In this document: positions 22,601-33,882 of the stretch, in pieces
How the letters are laid out: each line of letters opens with the position of its first letter
Position numbering within the stretch: the first letter of the stretch is position 1
The notes under the pieces: model-generated
The model's database searches: none
What the model was told of the DNA's origin: nothing
Seen by the model: only the letters and a program-made list of their open reading frames with translations
Translations under genes and position numbers: made by a program
From: Oikopleura dioica
Taxonomy: Eukaryota; Chordata; Appendicularia; Copelata; Oikopleuridae
Direction: 5' to 3'
DNA length: 64,000 bases
Assembly: GCA_907165135.1 (NCBI GenBank)
Contig: OU015569.1
Span: forward strand, 8,060,501-8,124,500

Positions 22601-25600
22601 TTTGAAATAGCGGGAAGTGTACTCTGGAACTGGGAGGAAGCACAAAAGTTCAATGATTTTATCGTTATGCGATGAATACTAAATTACACATATTTGCCAT
22701 GCGCGGTTTGTTTGAAGTTGATTGCCCTACAAATATGATCTCGAGTTTGCCCCTAGATATCCGCTCCTTGTCAAATTTAACTCACGACAAAGAGGTTTAC
22801 GAGTTCTCATAAAGTTTTCACTCAGAATATTCACAAACAGCGGCTCTTTCTCCCTCCCAAAATGTCGCTGTCAAAGTTCATTCATCGCTGCTTTGTGCGT
22901 TTTTATATTAGCTAATTTAGCGCTAGTTTTTTTTTTTGCTTTTCGGGCGCGTAGTAATTACTACTCACGTGAAGTGGGGCGATGTGATGGAAGTCAGTGG
23001 GCGCCTGGCGTTGCTTTGAACCTGGTGAACGGTTGGCAGCGCGCCAGACCGCATCATGAGCCCTTCTCCTCCTCCGCCCAACGCCACCGTTGGGAACTGT
23101 TACGCACCCTCTCGAAAGCGCCTCGCGTAGTACCGCGCCTCGTCTCAATCCGATTACTTAAAAGCTGCCGTTTTGTCCTTGTTCAGTCGCATTGCTAGTA
23201 GCACCATCTTGCCCAATTTATACAGTATATAATATACTGGATATTTGGACAGTTCGATTGAATATCTGTCTGATTGGTAAGGTGCTTTGTTAGAACGCGT
23301 CATTAAATTATTGTCCCTTTGAGCAAGCTGCGGGGCGATTACTCTCACTCTCCTCTCGAGCACGGCGCACAGTAATCCGGCCCCGTTTCCCAGCGCAAAT
23401 AGTTTTAACGAGACAAATAGCTAGCAAACTACCCAACTCCCGTAGCCAGAACAAAACATAAATCTCATAAAACGCCTAAAATTAGCAAAAATTGAAGATA
23501 ACTATTATAATTCTTCTTCCTATCTATAAATCAACGATCAAACGTTCGAGCGATAGACAAAGAGCACTATTATAAACCGAGCTCTCGAGCCGACCCAGTT
23601 AACCTGTCGAGGACCCACCGGAACACTCAACCGTGAAGAGCACTAGAATGCCGATTCAGCTAGAATCGAAATTGTCTAGAGAGCGGCAAGCCGAGAAGAG
23701 TTTGCACTACTCGTGAAGGTTGAGGACCGCGCTCGCGAGCGCTATCCTGTCGTCTTGAACATTTATTTAATAAAAAGTCACGGTTCCGCTCATAATCCCC
23801 ACAGCAGCCGTATTATTCTAATGATTTTCATCTATTTTATAATTTTCTGCGACGTTTCCGAAGTCGACAGTTATTTTTGCATTACGAATCATAAAATTCG
23901 TTCGACTACGAGACTCGACTACATTTCTGAATTCTAGTATATCTTTTGCCACGGTCATCGTCCATAGAATATCCTGTTTGGGACACCTGGACAGCGTTGG
24001 GCGCTGGAGGCGAATTTCCACCGCTAGTTCCGCGCTGGCTACTTGACGAAATTGACAGACGTTAAATACCTTTGCCAGCGCGGGAGGATTATTTGGGGTA
24101 AGAGGGACTCGTCTGCCCTGCTATCCGGCGGGTGACCAGAATGGCCGGACCAAGCGGGTGACAAGTCCGCCCTGGCCGGACTGCCCTTCTCCGCAGGTGA
24201 CTGCGAGTCTCGGTGGGAAATTGCGAAGTGACCTTACAAAATCTTGATCATAAGGGTGTTCCGACAGTGCAGCTTATCTGCACTAGGTTCATTTTTCAGA
24301 GGATCAAGAGCATTTTTCTTCAAAAATTTTCAGGAAAAAGGCTATTTATACAAAAACGAATATGAAGATTCCGAAAATCGAGGTAATAACTTCTGAAAAT
24401 GAAAGTTTCTTCATGAAAACATGCATCAAAGAACATCCTCTTCTTATCTAATTATATAACAGCTGTCTTATGATCTTCTTTCCTGTTTAAATTTCCTTTA
24501 ATGTTCTTCCAGCTGATCTTCTGACACTTATTCTTACCGTCACGGTGAAAACAAGTGAGCTGTACGCTATCTTTGTAAACGCTCCTGACTGTAACTTGAT
24601 TACTGGGATGTGGCAAAATCTCTGAGCCTGCTTTACCAATTGGCAAAGCTTTTTTGAGTTTCGAAAATATCTCACTCATTTCTGATTGAACGAGAAGGAG
24701 AGAACAATTAAATAGCTTTCCGTTAGGTGGAAACATAAACGAAGCATCTGTAATTACTCCGACAAAGTCAGAAGATCAGCTGGAAGAAAGTTAAAGGAAA
24801 TTCAAACAGAAAAGAAGATCATAAGACAGCTGTTATATAATTAGATAAGAAGAGGATGTTCTTTGATGCATGTTTTCATGAAGAAACTTTCATTTTCAGA
24901 AGATATTACCTCGATTTTCGGAATCTTCATATTCGTTTTTGTATAAATAGCCTTTTTCCTGAAAATTTTTGAAGAAAAATGCTCTTGATCCTCTGAAAAA
25001 TGAACCTAGTGCAGATAAGCTGCACTGTCGGAACACCCTTATGATCAAGATTTTGTAAGGTCACTTCGCAATTTCCCACCGAGACTCGCAGTCACCTGCG
25101 TAGAAGGGCAGTCCGGCCAGGGCGGACTTGTCACCCGCTTGGTCCGGCCATTCTGGTCACCCGCCGGATAGCAGGGCAGACGAGTCCCTCCTGACTCGGA
25201 TTATTTCCATATCGAGGTCGGTCTAAACCAGCAGGGCGAAACGGGCGCACACAAACTCTAGCAGGGCAAGAAGAGTCCTTCTCCTCGAGTACCGGAAACT
25301 GCCCTCCCTTTTCTCCGAAACGCATTCTTCGCCGAGTTCATATCTACAATCACACGTTTGTTTGAAGAGCCATTACTTTTGAGAGTTTGCTCTTCTTAGG
25401 AGTCCGCGATTCACTCACTTTTATGCTCCCTGTTTGCTCATCCGTTTTCGTTTCGTATACGCGTCGTGTGTGTCCTTAAACTCCGCCGGAACTCTTAACT
25501 TCTGTTTAGCATCCTTTTGGCATTTGCGGCAGCGCATGAAATTTTCTGCGATAAGATTTCATTTCGATTTGGTAGCTTGATCTGGCACTTGGCCAGGCGC

Positions 25601-28600
25601 GCTCAGAAGACACTCGGGAATATAAATTATTCATCTCATTGTCAATGGCGCTCGCCTCAAGGGTGTGCAGAGCGATTATTTTAATACAACACTTGAGTGC
25701 GGTCGAGTGCGATTTTCAAAGTCGCGAAACACAAAAATTAGGGAATGGCTATGGCGACATTCAACAAATATTTACAAGTGTTAAGCTCCTCTTTTAGACA
25801 AAAGTACCCTAAACGCAAGGGGATTAGCTTGAGCGCCCTACCCATAAATATTGATACTGCCGATATATAAATATTTTTGAGCCACAAGTCGATTCTTACT
25901 CATTCGAAAAGGTTTCCAAGTGCGAACGATTTAGGACCGGGCTGTTTGTTATTGATAGCGGGCTTTATTTTTAAATGAGATATTTTGTTATAAAGGAAAT
26001 AAGAAGCCGGAAGCTGATTCTGCGCCGGGAGAGACGTCTTGACGAGAAGGTCAATATTTGAGAGAGGGAAAGAGTCTGTTCCGAAAGACTATTCATTTTA
26101 CGACACGATAGATGTCAACCATTAACAAACATGTACACAGCGATCTGAGGCCACTACTCCGAAAATGGGGAGGATATTTAATTCAGAATAATTAGGGCGG
26201 CGAGAAAAGGAGTGTTGACATTGCGACGCACCCGGGGGAATGGCCGCCGCACATATTCTGACAAGAATTATCGAAACCGTATCAGCGCTGTTGTGCTCTC
26301 ACGCAAATAGAATCTGAACTCAACGGCTACTTAGAGCACCGTGCTAAAAATTCGCACCGCATCGCAGTCGAAAATTTTGGAAAATGTACATCCCTGATCG
26401 CACCCAATTAAATTTCAAGATTTCAATTATGACCCTACGAATGGGTGATTGTAAATCACCTCGCCCTCTATTAATTCGCAAGGGTTCGAACTTAAGTCTG
26501 GCCGATAGTTTGTAATGTAAACATCTTGATTCACTGTCGGGCGACTTTACTGTAGAAGCGAAAAAGCTCTGCGCAAATGAACTGCGAAAAATCGAAACTG
26601 TTACTTCTCTTCTCGTCAAGTTTACAGCTCTTAGCACCTACCATTAGTACTCGTCTAACGCGACTGACGATCAACAGGTCAAAAGCCCCCTTGAAATGAG
26701 TTTTTTCTGTTATTACAATGGTAAAATAAATAACTAGAACTCCTCCAAACCGAAAGCTGTAACTTGGTTTGGACATACTTTTTAGTAAACAAGAAAAAGC
26801 ATACTTGCGAAAATACCGGTAGTGGCCTTTGGGAAAATGGTATGTGAGCGATAATAATTGCTCAAATATTTAGAGAGCCTTGGAACATGGTAAACTTTTG
26901 GGCTCCTCGAGTTGACGACGTAGGGATATGCTTACGCAGCGCCAGTAAATTACTGTAGCTCTATCCGCTTTATCAATTGCTCAAACGATCAGCTTATTTT
27001 TCGATGGATGTTTGCCCGAGATCGATTTGGTTTTCATAGTTTATGCTATCTGTAAAACTTTTACAGTGCAAAGGAGTGCAGAATACAGAAATGGCTGAGA
27101 AAAGAAAATCTAGTCTTGAATCGTGTTAATCGTGCAGATACTATTTGACTGAAAATGTGATTTGCTCAAAGAGTGCTGAGCGGGCGCGGATTAGAGTTGG
27201 CTTATCGTTGATCCGTGCGGATAATCAAAGCACAAAATATGTTTGCCGAGAAAAAACATCTTGTATTTATGCGTCTTTCCCTTATCAAGAATGACCTCTT
27301 AATATAATCAGGAGAACTTGACTGGCTAGGTGCTTTTTACTAAATAAGGAGCGACAGTGTTTATTTATTCTGTTTGGGACGTGTGATGTTAATAAATGAT
27401 TGCATGAGCATTCATACTCGCGATATAGAAGTAATTTATTCATAAGCTTGGATTAATTATTTACAGTATATTCCCTCGAGCAGAACAGCTAGAGAGAAGT
27501 CTTCGAAGAAAAGATCCAAAAGAGATCGCGGGCTCCCTCTCTCAGCGCACCCAAGCGGGCTCTTTTCTTTCGTTTGACGGCAGCGTAATAAATACTATTT
27601 GCAGTAGACTTTCGATACTACTATCTCGCGAAAACTTTCATAGTGAAAAGAATACCCACGTTTAGCCCTCACTGTGTTAAAAAACTTATCTTCATCTTTG
27701 ATATCAAGACTTAAGATTTTAAATAAGATTCGGAATACATGTCATTTACGGCAGAGTAAACGAAAAAAGTTATAGTTAGGCTCTTAAGATGTGAGCTCAA
27801 CTAAATCGCCAGATCATTAACTAGAACTTTAGTTCGTTAACGATACTAAAAAAAAGTAATCGATTAAAAAAGGAGTTCCGTAAAAATCAATTACTTATCA
27901 AATTTTGCAACTACTATTTTGGGATCCAGAACGGACGAATTTGGAAAGACTTCAGTGCAACAAAAGAACATTGATAGGGGCTCAGGGCACTAGAAAATAG
28001 TATTATATAAATGAATAAAATATATATATCTGGTCTAAAAGTTGTTATGGTAATTCATCGAAAATAGAATTGAAATTTGAGTAAGTACCGTAATGGGAGA
28101 TTATGAATCTCTCACTTTATTGCGCTCGTTAAATGTGTTTACAGTAAACATGGCTCAAAAACCGCATTTTGTGCCGCGTCACGCGAGGCTGGCGTCCCGT
28201 CCGTTCGTTTTCTTTTCTACTCCGTGGCCTCCCTAAGCAACGCTCCCGACTTACCCTAGCAAACACGCTCATCGACGAAGCCCAATTAATTCGAGATCTA
28301 TGTGAATTCGGAATAAATGAACTCTCATCGTCACTTTTTTGAAATCGGATTCAACTTGCTTTTTTAACTTTTGGGTAATATTATTAAACCCGTTCCTAAA
28401 AAGCTCGTCCGAGTCCGGTCTGGGAACAGACAGTTGTAATTTCTGAAGGCAAACTAATCGTTTCCACGAAATATAAAGTTTTGGTTATTAAATGCCTTTT
28501 TCATTATTATATCATATAATTTAAATGAGAAGACGGCAGCTTGGGAGCGGCCCATTGGTGCAATTTACGAGTAAAAGTATATTTTGATAAATGTGGGCGT

Positions 28601-29083
28601 TTTATTGCTCACTACCGGTGGCGGACGATGATACATAGCGCGGTTCTTATTGCGCTAGGTGGGTCAGTTCTATTTCCTACATCAGCGATAAAGTCTCTTA
28701 TCACTAATCCGGGTATCGAATAATAAGAGCTGTTGTTTACACCTCAAATAGATATCGGCGATAAAAGGGGCTTTACAATATCTTTAGCTTGCCCCGTTCT
28801 TTGGCAATCATTAAAGAGTTACAGAGTAACATTATGAAAGTTTTCCCTGTAAAATTTACAGTTCTCAAGAGGCGGTTAAGACGAAGTAGCGGATTTTTGT
28901 AATTGTTAAACCCTCAATCGGGTGAGATTTTGTTTGATTTGTGTGGAGACCAGACGACCGCTTGGATAGTAGACAAAACTTGAGAGTCGTAGAATAAAAA
29001 AGCGGAAGAGATCAAAAGCTCAGCTGAGCAGCAGTTAACGCTGTTCAGGTGCTAGAAACAAATAAAGAAGAGACCCAGAAATA
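19622..29083. other. Large gene-poor region between ZNF608/609 and XPR1 homologues
   Basis: About 9.5 kb between two divergent genes. Reading both strands I find only short, compositionally unremarkable open frames with no family signature and no consistent exon chain. It contains the foldback element at 24095-25197 and, just right of it, GCAGGGC-containing GC-rich sequence to about 25330 that resembles the element's ends. The simplest reading is promoter/enhancer space or undetected 5' UTR exons of the developmental regulator on the left. Confidence 0.5.
24095..25197. mobile_element. Foldback element with about 431-bp inverted arms and 9-bp TSD (Mutator-like)
   Basis: The left arm (24095-24525) and right arm (24767-25197) are near-identical inverted repeats, for example GAGGGACTCGTCTGCCCTGC at 24102 and its complement ending at 25190. 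The direct repeat GGATTATTT flanks both sides (24086-24094 and 25198-25206). Nine-bp duplications with very long TIRs are typical of Mutator-like elements. The outermost seven or so bases of the two ends match poorly. The 241-bp centre (24526-24766) is not palindromic. It lies within a 94-codon frame on the minus strand (24736-24452) with no transposase features. High arm identity suggests recent activity or hairpin-based homogenisation. Non-autonomous. Confidence 0.8.
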
Positions 29084-32000
29084 ATGAAGTTTCATAAGGA
29101 ATTGAGGCGACAAATACTCCAGCATGCACCAGAGTGGAGAAATGAATTTTTAAATTATGCGAAGCGGATTTTCGAGCGGCAAAGAATTGATGATATTTAA
29201 AAAAAAATGTATAGAAATCCGCCTGATAGAACGTTTCCGGGAGGAGAATTTTATTCAGTCTCCTTTTTATATTCAGGTTGCCGGTGCAAGCGTCTAGCCC
29301 TAATTACTATTATTTAAAACTCTCCGCCTTGTTGGAAGAAGTGAAATGTAAATTTTTAGTTTGCGTAGATCAATCGTAAAACAAAGTCATAGCTGTCGAA
29401 ACTCTATTCTCGTACTTAAATTTTGCGAGCGGCAATAAAGAATTTAAAGGACGAAATGTCAAATTCAATAAGATTCTTTATGGACAGATTGGGCTACATT
29501 CAAACAAGACTTGAGCACTTAGACTCCGTGTTGCTCTGGGTCTACCATCGTCTACTGACTGAGTGGTTGCTCGCTCTCCATAGCTGAGACCTTGTAGACC
29601 CAAGTTAAGGCTACTTTATACAACAACAAAGAGGCTTTAAACGAGGCTAAGTCCACTCAAAATGCACAGAAAACTTGTGAGTGGCTTTCAAGTTCGATTC
29701 CGGAACTTTATCTGCTTACAAAGGTAAACTACCGAACTTAGCTAGTTATTGATTCGAGGAGAAACTGGAATTGTATCGCACCCTGAACATCGAGAGTTTC
29801 CGCAAGTTGCTGAAAAAGTATGACAAGCGCAGGGGAAGCACAGACGGATGGAACACTTTTGCTCGCTTCACTTTTCCGTTAAGCGACGCTGCGGCTAGCA
29901 TTCTTGAGAATCTGGAGCAGAAAATGATCAAACTTCTCGGCGATCGTAAACGCGCGATGACGCTGCTTAGAGTGCCCGGACTTTCTTCACAAGGAAAGGT
30001 CAAACTCAGTTTATAATCGAACGCGCCTTTTGTAAACAAAAAAATTCGAAATTCATGCTCTTCATACGGAGGCAGTTTATTGCTGTCAAAAGCGACGGTT
30101 AAAAGAATCAAGCATAAAACTGTACGCAGCTTGTAAATTTTGTGCGTCGCGATTTGCGTTTTCAACACTAAAGAAGGTAATATTTGACCTGGTGATGGAG
30201 TCGAGAAGTGCGATTGCAAATCGCTTCTTATCACTGGATTTATGGGTAATTAAAGTGCAACGACGATTTATTACTTTGGCTAAACACTTTTAGCTGGAAT
30301 TTCAGTAGCTTCTTGGGGAATAAGTGCCTTTTGCTTTATAGGTGAGGTTAGCACTCCCGTTGACTCGCTGAGTAAACCTGTTTAGAGCTGATGATAGCGA
30401 GTCTTCCGTCTCTGTTGACCTCTATTACACTCTTATGCTATTCCGGCCATCAGCTTTTTGCTGGATTTTTATGGTTCTCTTCGCTATCAACATTCATATT
30501 TGGTCTTCCTTTGGGATAAACTGGTCACTTATGAACGTTTTCTAGCAAACTAAAAATGATTTAAAAGTGAAAAAAACTTGTCAAAGTTTCAAGTTAGACC
30601 CTCGAAAAATACTCAATGCAACTAAAATGGCATACATTTCAGGAAAGGCGAAGAGTTTGCTCTTAAAAAATAGCATAAACAGGTTTAATTCGCCGTTGAA
30701 AATCTCTTTTATGTTTTCTTTGGTCAGCTGCCTTACTTGCTTATTCTTTGATAGGTAATCAATCAATCAATTCTATTTTTTATGAAAATTCTAGTGGCAC
30801 TGAACTCTTCCTTGATATCCGTGCTCTATCTGCTGCCGATTCTTATCAATGTTTCCTTTGTCATAAAATTCTTACTTAATCGGTGAGCTTTCCTTTATGG
30901 ATAATTTTGTCATCAATTCTAGATCGATTGGGTTCAAGTCAACAGCTAACTGGCTTCAAGAAAGGCTGAAATGGATTCTGAATATTTCACCGGAACCAAA
31001 CACCTTTCATCCTATTTAGAGCTGTTCTCATTCGTGAGCTTTTCGCTGGCTTCGTCAAAGTCGAATTTGTCGATTTCTGGCTTGCTGATCAGTTCAATTC
31101 TCTCGTCGGTATTTTTATGGACACGGAATTCTTCATATGCTTTTTGAATTCTCATCCTGAATTATCTCTCCTTCCAAAAGCAAATATCACGGAATCACCT
31201 ACCGTGGAAATTTCAACCTTAGTTTCAACTAAAGCATACCACTGTGGGAATTATTCATTAGACAGTGGATACTTCTGGCCCTATTTTCGTCTGATTATGG
31301 CTTGCTATCCCGGTAAAGAAATTACATAACCAACGGACAAAAAAGATCATCCTTTTAGCTTGGATTCGCCTTCTCCAGTGCCTGAGAAGATACCACGATG
31401 ATAGTCGTGTCACTCATTTATACAATACGGCCAAGTATTCGACGAGTTTTCTCAAGTACGGAATGGCGTTTTATTATGCGCAGAAACCTTCTGTATATAA
31501 TTTTTACCTCTTATGCGGTGGATACTTCTGTTCAAGGTGAGTTTGGATTTGGTAAGACAATTTTTATCGATTTCAAGTGTGTTTACCCTCTATTGGGACT
31601 TGATTCACGATTGGGAACATGTTGAAAAAGAAATATTATTAAAATATAACTGCTGAGATATAATTTTCAACGGCGAAAAGGGATTCTCTATGAAATCGGA
31701 AAAGAACTCATACCTAAGAGGTGATCTTGCTTACACCTCACGATCTGGTTCCAACTTGTTTTATTACATAGCAATCATTGAAAACTCACTGCTCCGGTTT
31801 ATTTGGATACCGCAGGTTACATGCAATTTGTCGTTTCTTTTATCTAAAGCTTTTTCAGTTTTTACTTATGCGTTCGGAGTACTTCAGTAACGCTTCAATT
31901 TTTGCTAAAACAGCTCTTTCGACGGCGATCTTATTTCTCGAGATGCTTCGTCGATTCATTTGGGTATAAAATCTTGCATTGAAATTAAGAAAAAAACATA

Positions 32001-32104
32001 CATTTCAGAATTTCTTGCGATTGGAAAATGAACACTTCAATAATTGTGGTGAGTTTCGTACCGTCCGGACAAAGATCTTAGAAAAAAGAATAAACTTTCT
32101 GTAG
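29084..32104 (+). CDS. XPR1: XPR1-type phosphate exporter (SPX + EXS)
   Basis: The N-terminal SPX domain starts [10 protein letters not shown]...[11 protein letters not shown]. Its later helices read [15 protein letters not shown], the Lys-rich inositol-pyrophosphate/phosphate-binding signature, and [15 protein letters not shown] matches the end of vertebrate XPR1 SPX. Membrane segments follow, with [15 protein letters not shown] and [14 protein letters not shown]. The EXS domain includes [71 protein letters not shown] and, at the end, RRFIW / [23 protein letters not shown]1 is the plasma-membrane exporter of inorganic phosphate. At least ten exons with small introns; the second exon (about 29310-29350, [11 protein letters not shown]) and the exact joins between 29.2 and 29.75 kb are approximate. 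The short C-terminus lacks the long acidic tail of vertebrate forms. Confidence 0.9.
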
Positions 32105-32312
32105 ACCTTCTTTAATTATTCTGTACACTTTCACCTTACTTGCCAACTTTGTTTCAATAACACTGTGATTAAAAGAAGAAGATTTATTCTAAATCGCATT
32201 TGTTTTGCAGAGTAGTTTTTTGAAATTGCGGCGAAAGATGATTTATTGGTTCTTGCCCTTTTCTGATTGGAACAGGTTTAGGCGCCTAGGAGGAACGAGA
32301 AGGAATTTGGCT

Positions 32313-33473
32313 TTAGTAAGGAGTAGGTCTGCCGCGTCCTCGGCCACCTGCTCCGCCACCTCGTCCGCCCCTGCCGCCTCCAGCACCACCACCTCTAGGA
32401 CCGTGCGGGGGTTGTGCGTGTGGTCCGCCCCACTGTTGTCCGTAGCCAGTGTATCCTTGTCCCCATTGCTGGGGTGGAATCATATAACCCCCGTACGGTT
32501 GTTGGTATCCGTAGCTCATTCCTGCTGGAGCGCCGCCGTAAAATTGACCAACTGGCGCCATTCTTTCTTTGGCGATTCCTTCTTTGCATTCGCAGCGCTT
32601 TCCATCGATTTCGTGGTACCTCTCTGAAAGGGAGTTCCTCAATTATCTATCCGAAAGACTTACGTTTAATGCATTTGCTATTGACGCCATCTTTTTTAAA
32701 AATGACGAAACAAAATGGCTTGTTCTCGTTAGTCTGCTTGTTCATAGGACGATCGACTGACTCCACCTCTCCGAATTGGGTGAAATACTCTTTAATCGTG
32801 TCTACACTTGTGTCGGGCTTCACTCCACCGACAAACATTTTTCCATCGCGCCTCTCCGCCTTCTTTGGGTCTATCCGTTTGCCGTCGAGGTTGTGCGGGC
32901 CGGCGGCGAGTACCTTCCCGATGGATTCTTCGGCAGTGAACATCACGAAACCAAAGCCACGAGAGGTCCCAGTTGACGGATCAGTTTTGACAACAACGTC
33001 TTTCACATCACCGTACCTTAATTGCTTGTCTTCTTTCTGCTAAGCGACTCCTAAGAACTTACGCTTCAAAGTACGCTCGAAATGCTTCGACAGTGGTCTT
33101 TTTGGACAAACCACCGACAAACATTTTGTTCTCATTCCCAATTTCATTATTGTCAATAAGCGATCCCGCCTAAAAATTGGTTCAACTTGGAGTAGTAACG
33201 GGCGAATAAATAAAGTTCGCGAAAGCTCACCTTCGTATCGATTTCAGCACTCATTGTGGCGGAGTTCTCTAGGGGGTCTTCTATCTGATAACTGTAAGGG
33301 ACGATTGAGGGGCTTGACTGGACCTACCTGCGAGTAGGAACCGTAAAAGGCGAATTGTGTTGCCGAAAAAAGAAAACTGCTCCTCCAATCCTAGAATGAT
33401 GGTGCATTTTGCACATGAGGACCCCCGCAGGCAAGATTATCCTGCCAGGTCGAACTTACCCTTGTAGAACCAT
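32313..33473 (-). CDS. hnRNP A/B-D type RNA-binding protein, two RRMs and Gly-rich tail
   Basis: RRM1: NKMFVGGLSKKTTVEAFRAY (RNP2) with STGTSRGFGFVMF (RNP1). RRM2: GKMFVGGVKPDTSVDTIKEY with NENKPFCFVIF. The tail is YGYQQPYGGYMIPPQQWGQG-type, then RGG-rich, ending GRGRPTPY. Order and motifs fit the hnRNP D/AB/DL and squid group, or the related DAZAP1/Musashi set; these are nuclear-cytoplasmic factors in splicing, mRNA stability and localisation. The usual start would be MSAEIDTKAG at 33254. Two upstream exons continue the frame without a stop to an ATG at 33473 (MVLQG / IGGAVFFFRQHNSPFTVPTR / YQIEDPLENSAT), using GT-AG introns at about 33373-33459 and 33273-33308. Either start may be used. Confidence 0.85.
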
Positions 33474-33882
33474 GCGAACTTTTTCAATTTTGGGACACTC
33501 ATTCGGGACACACTGGTCAATGTTTAACTTTACCATATTCTTGATTAAATAATAATGATTACAATACGACGCGACTTTATATTTCCCTAACAGCTTTCAC
33601 TTCTTTCACTGCCTCAAATAGTAAAAACAAAACGGAAAGAGCTGGATTATCATTTTTTTCTCTTTTGTAGACATCTTGTTGATATCTTTATGAAGCTATT
33701 TAAATTCTCGGTTTCGTTGTAGAAAGTTCCTTTAAACATAGCTCAAATATGGTTGTCCTGGCTACCATAGCAGATTTATTTACTAAAACCACCATTATTA
33801 TACGTTAGTTTTTTCTGCACCAAATTATCAGAGAATAAGGAAAATAACGAACGTGTAATAGAGTCAAGTGAAGGAAGAAAAA

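Noticed and set aside
22722-23198. 158-codon plus-strand open frame in the gene-poor region
   Set aside because: No domain, poor codon-like pattern, no matching splice sites or neighbours; kept only as unsupported.
24452-24736. 94-codon minus-strand open frame inside the foldback element
   Set aside because: It runs from the unique centre into an inverted arm, has no transposase or other domain, and its arm part is simply mirrored on the other side.
29690-29706. AGTTCGATTCC, T-loop-like sequence
   Set aside because: Flanks do not pair as a T stem and no cloverleaf can be drawn.
29746-30234. 162-codon minus-strand frame
   Set aside because: Antisense of the XPR1 SPX exon, which matches the family residue by residue.
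33402-33470. Hairpin-rich stretch (GTGCATTTTGCAC, GCAGGCAAGATTATCCTGC) next to ACTTACC, reminiscent of a U1-like snRNA or spliced-leader RNA
   Set aside because: On the minus strand it is a normal GT-AG intron that keeps the hnRNP frame open on both sides; no Sm site or full snRNA fold is in place.
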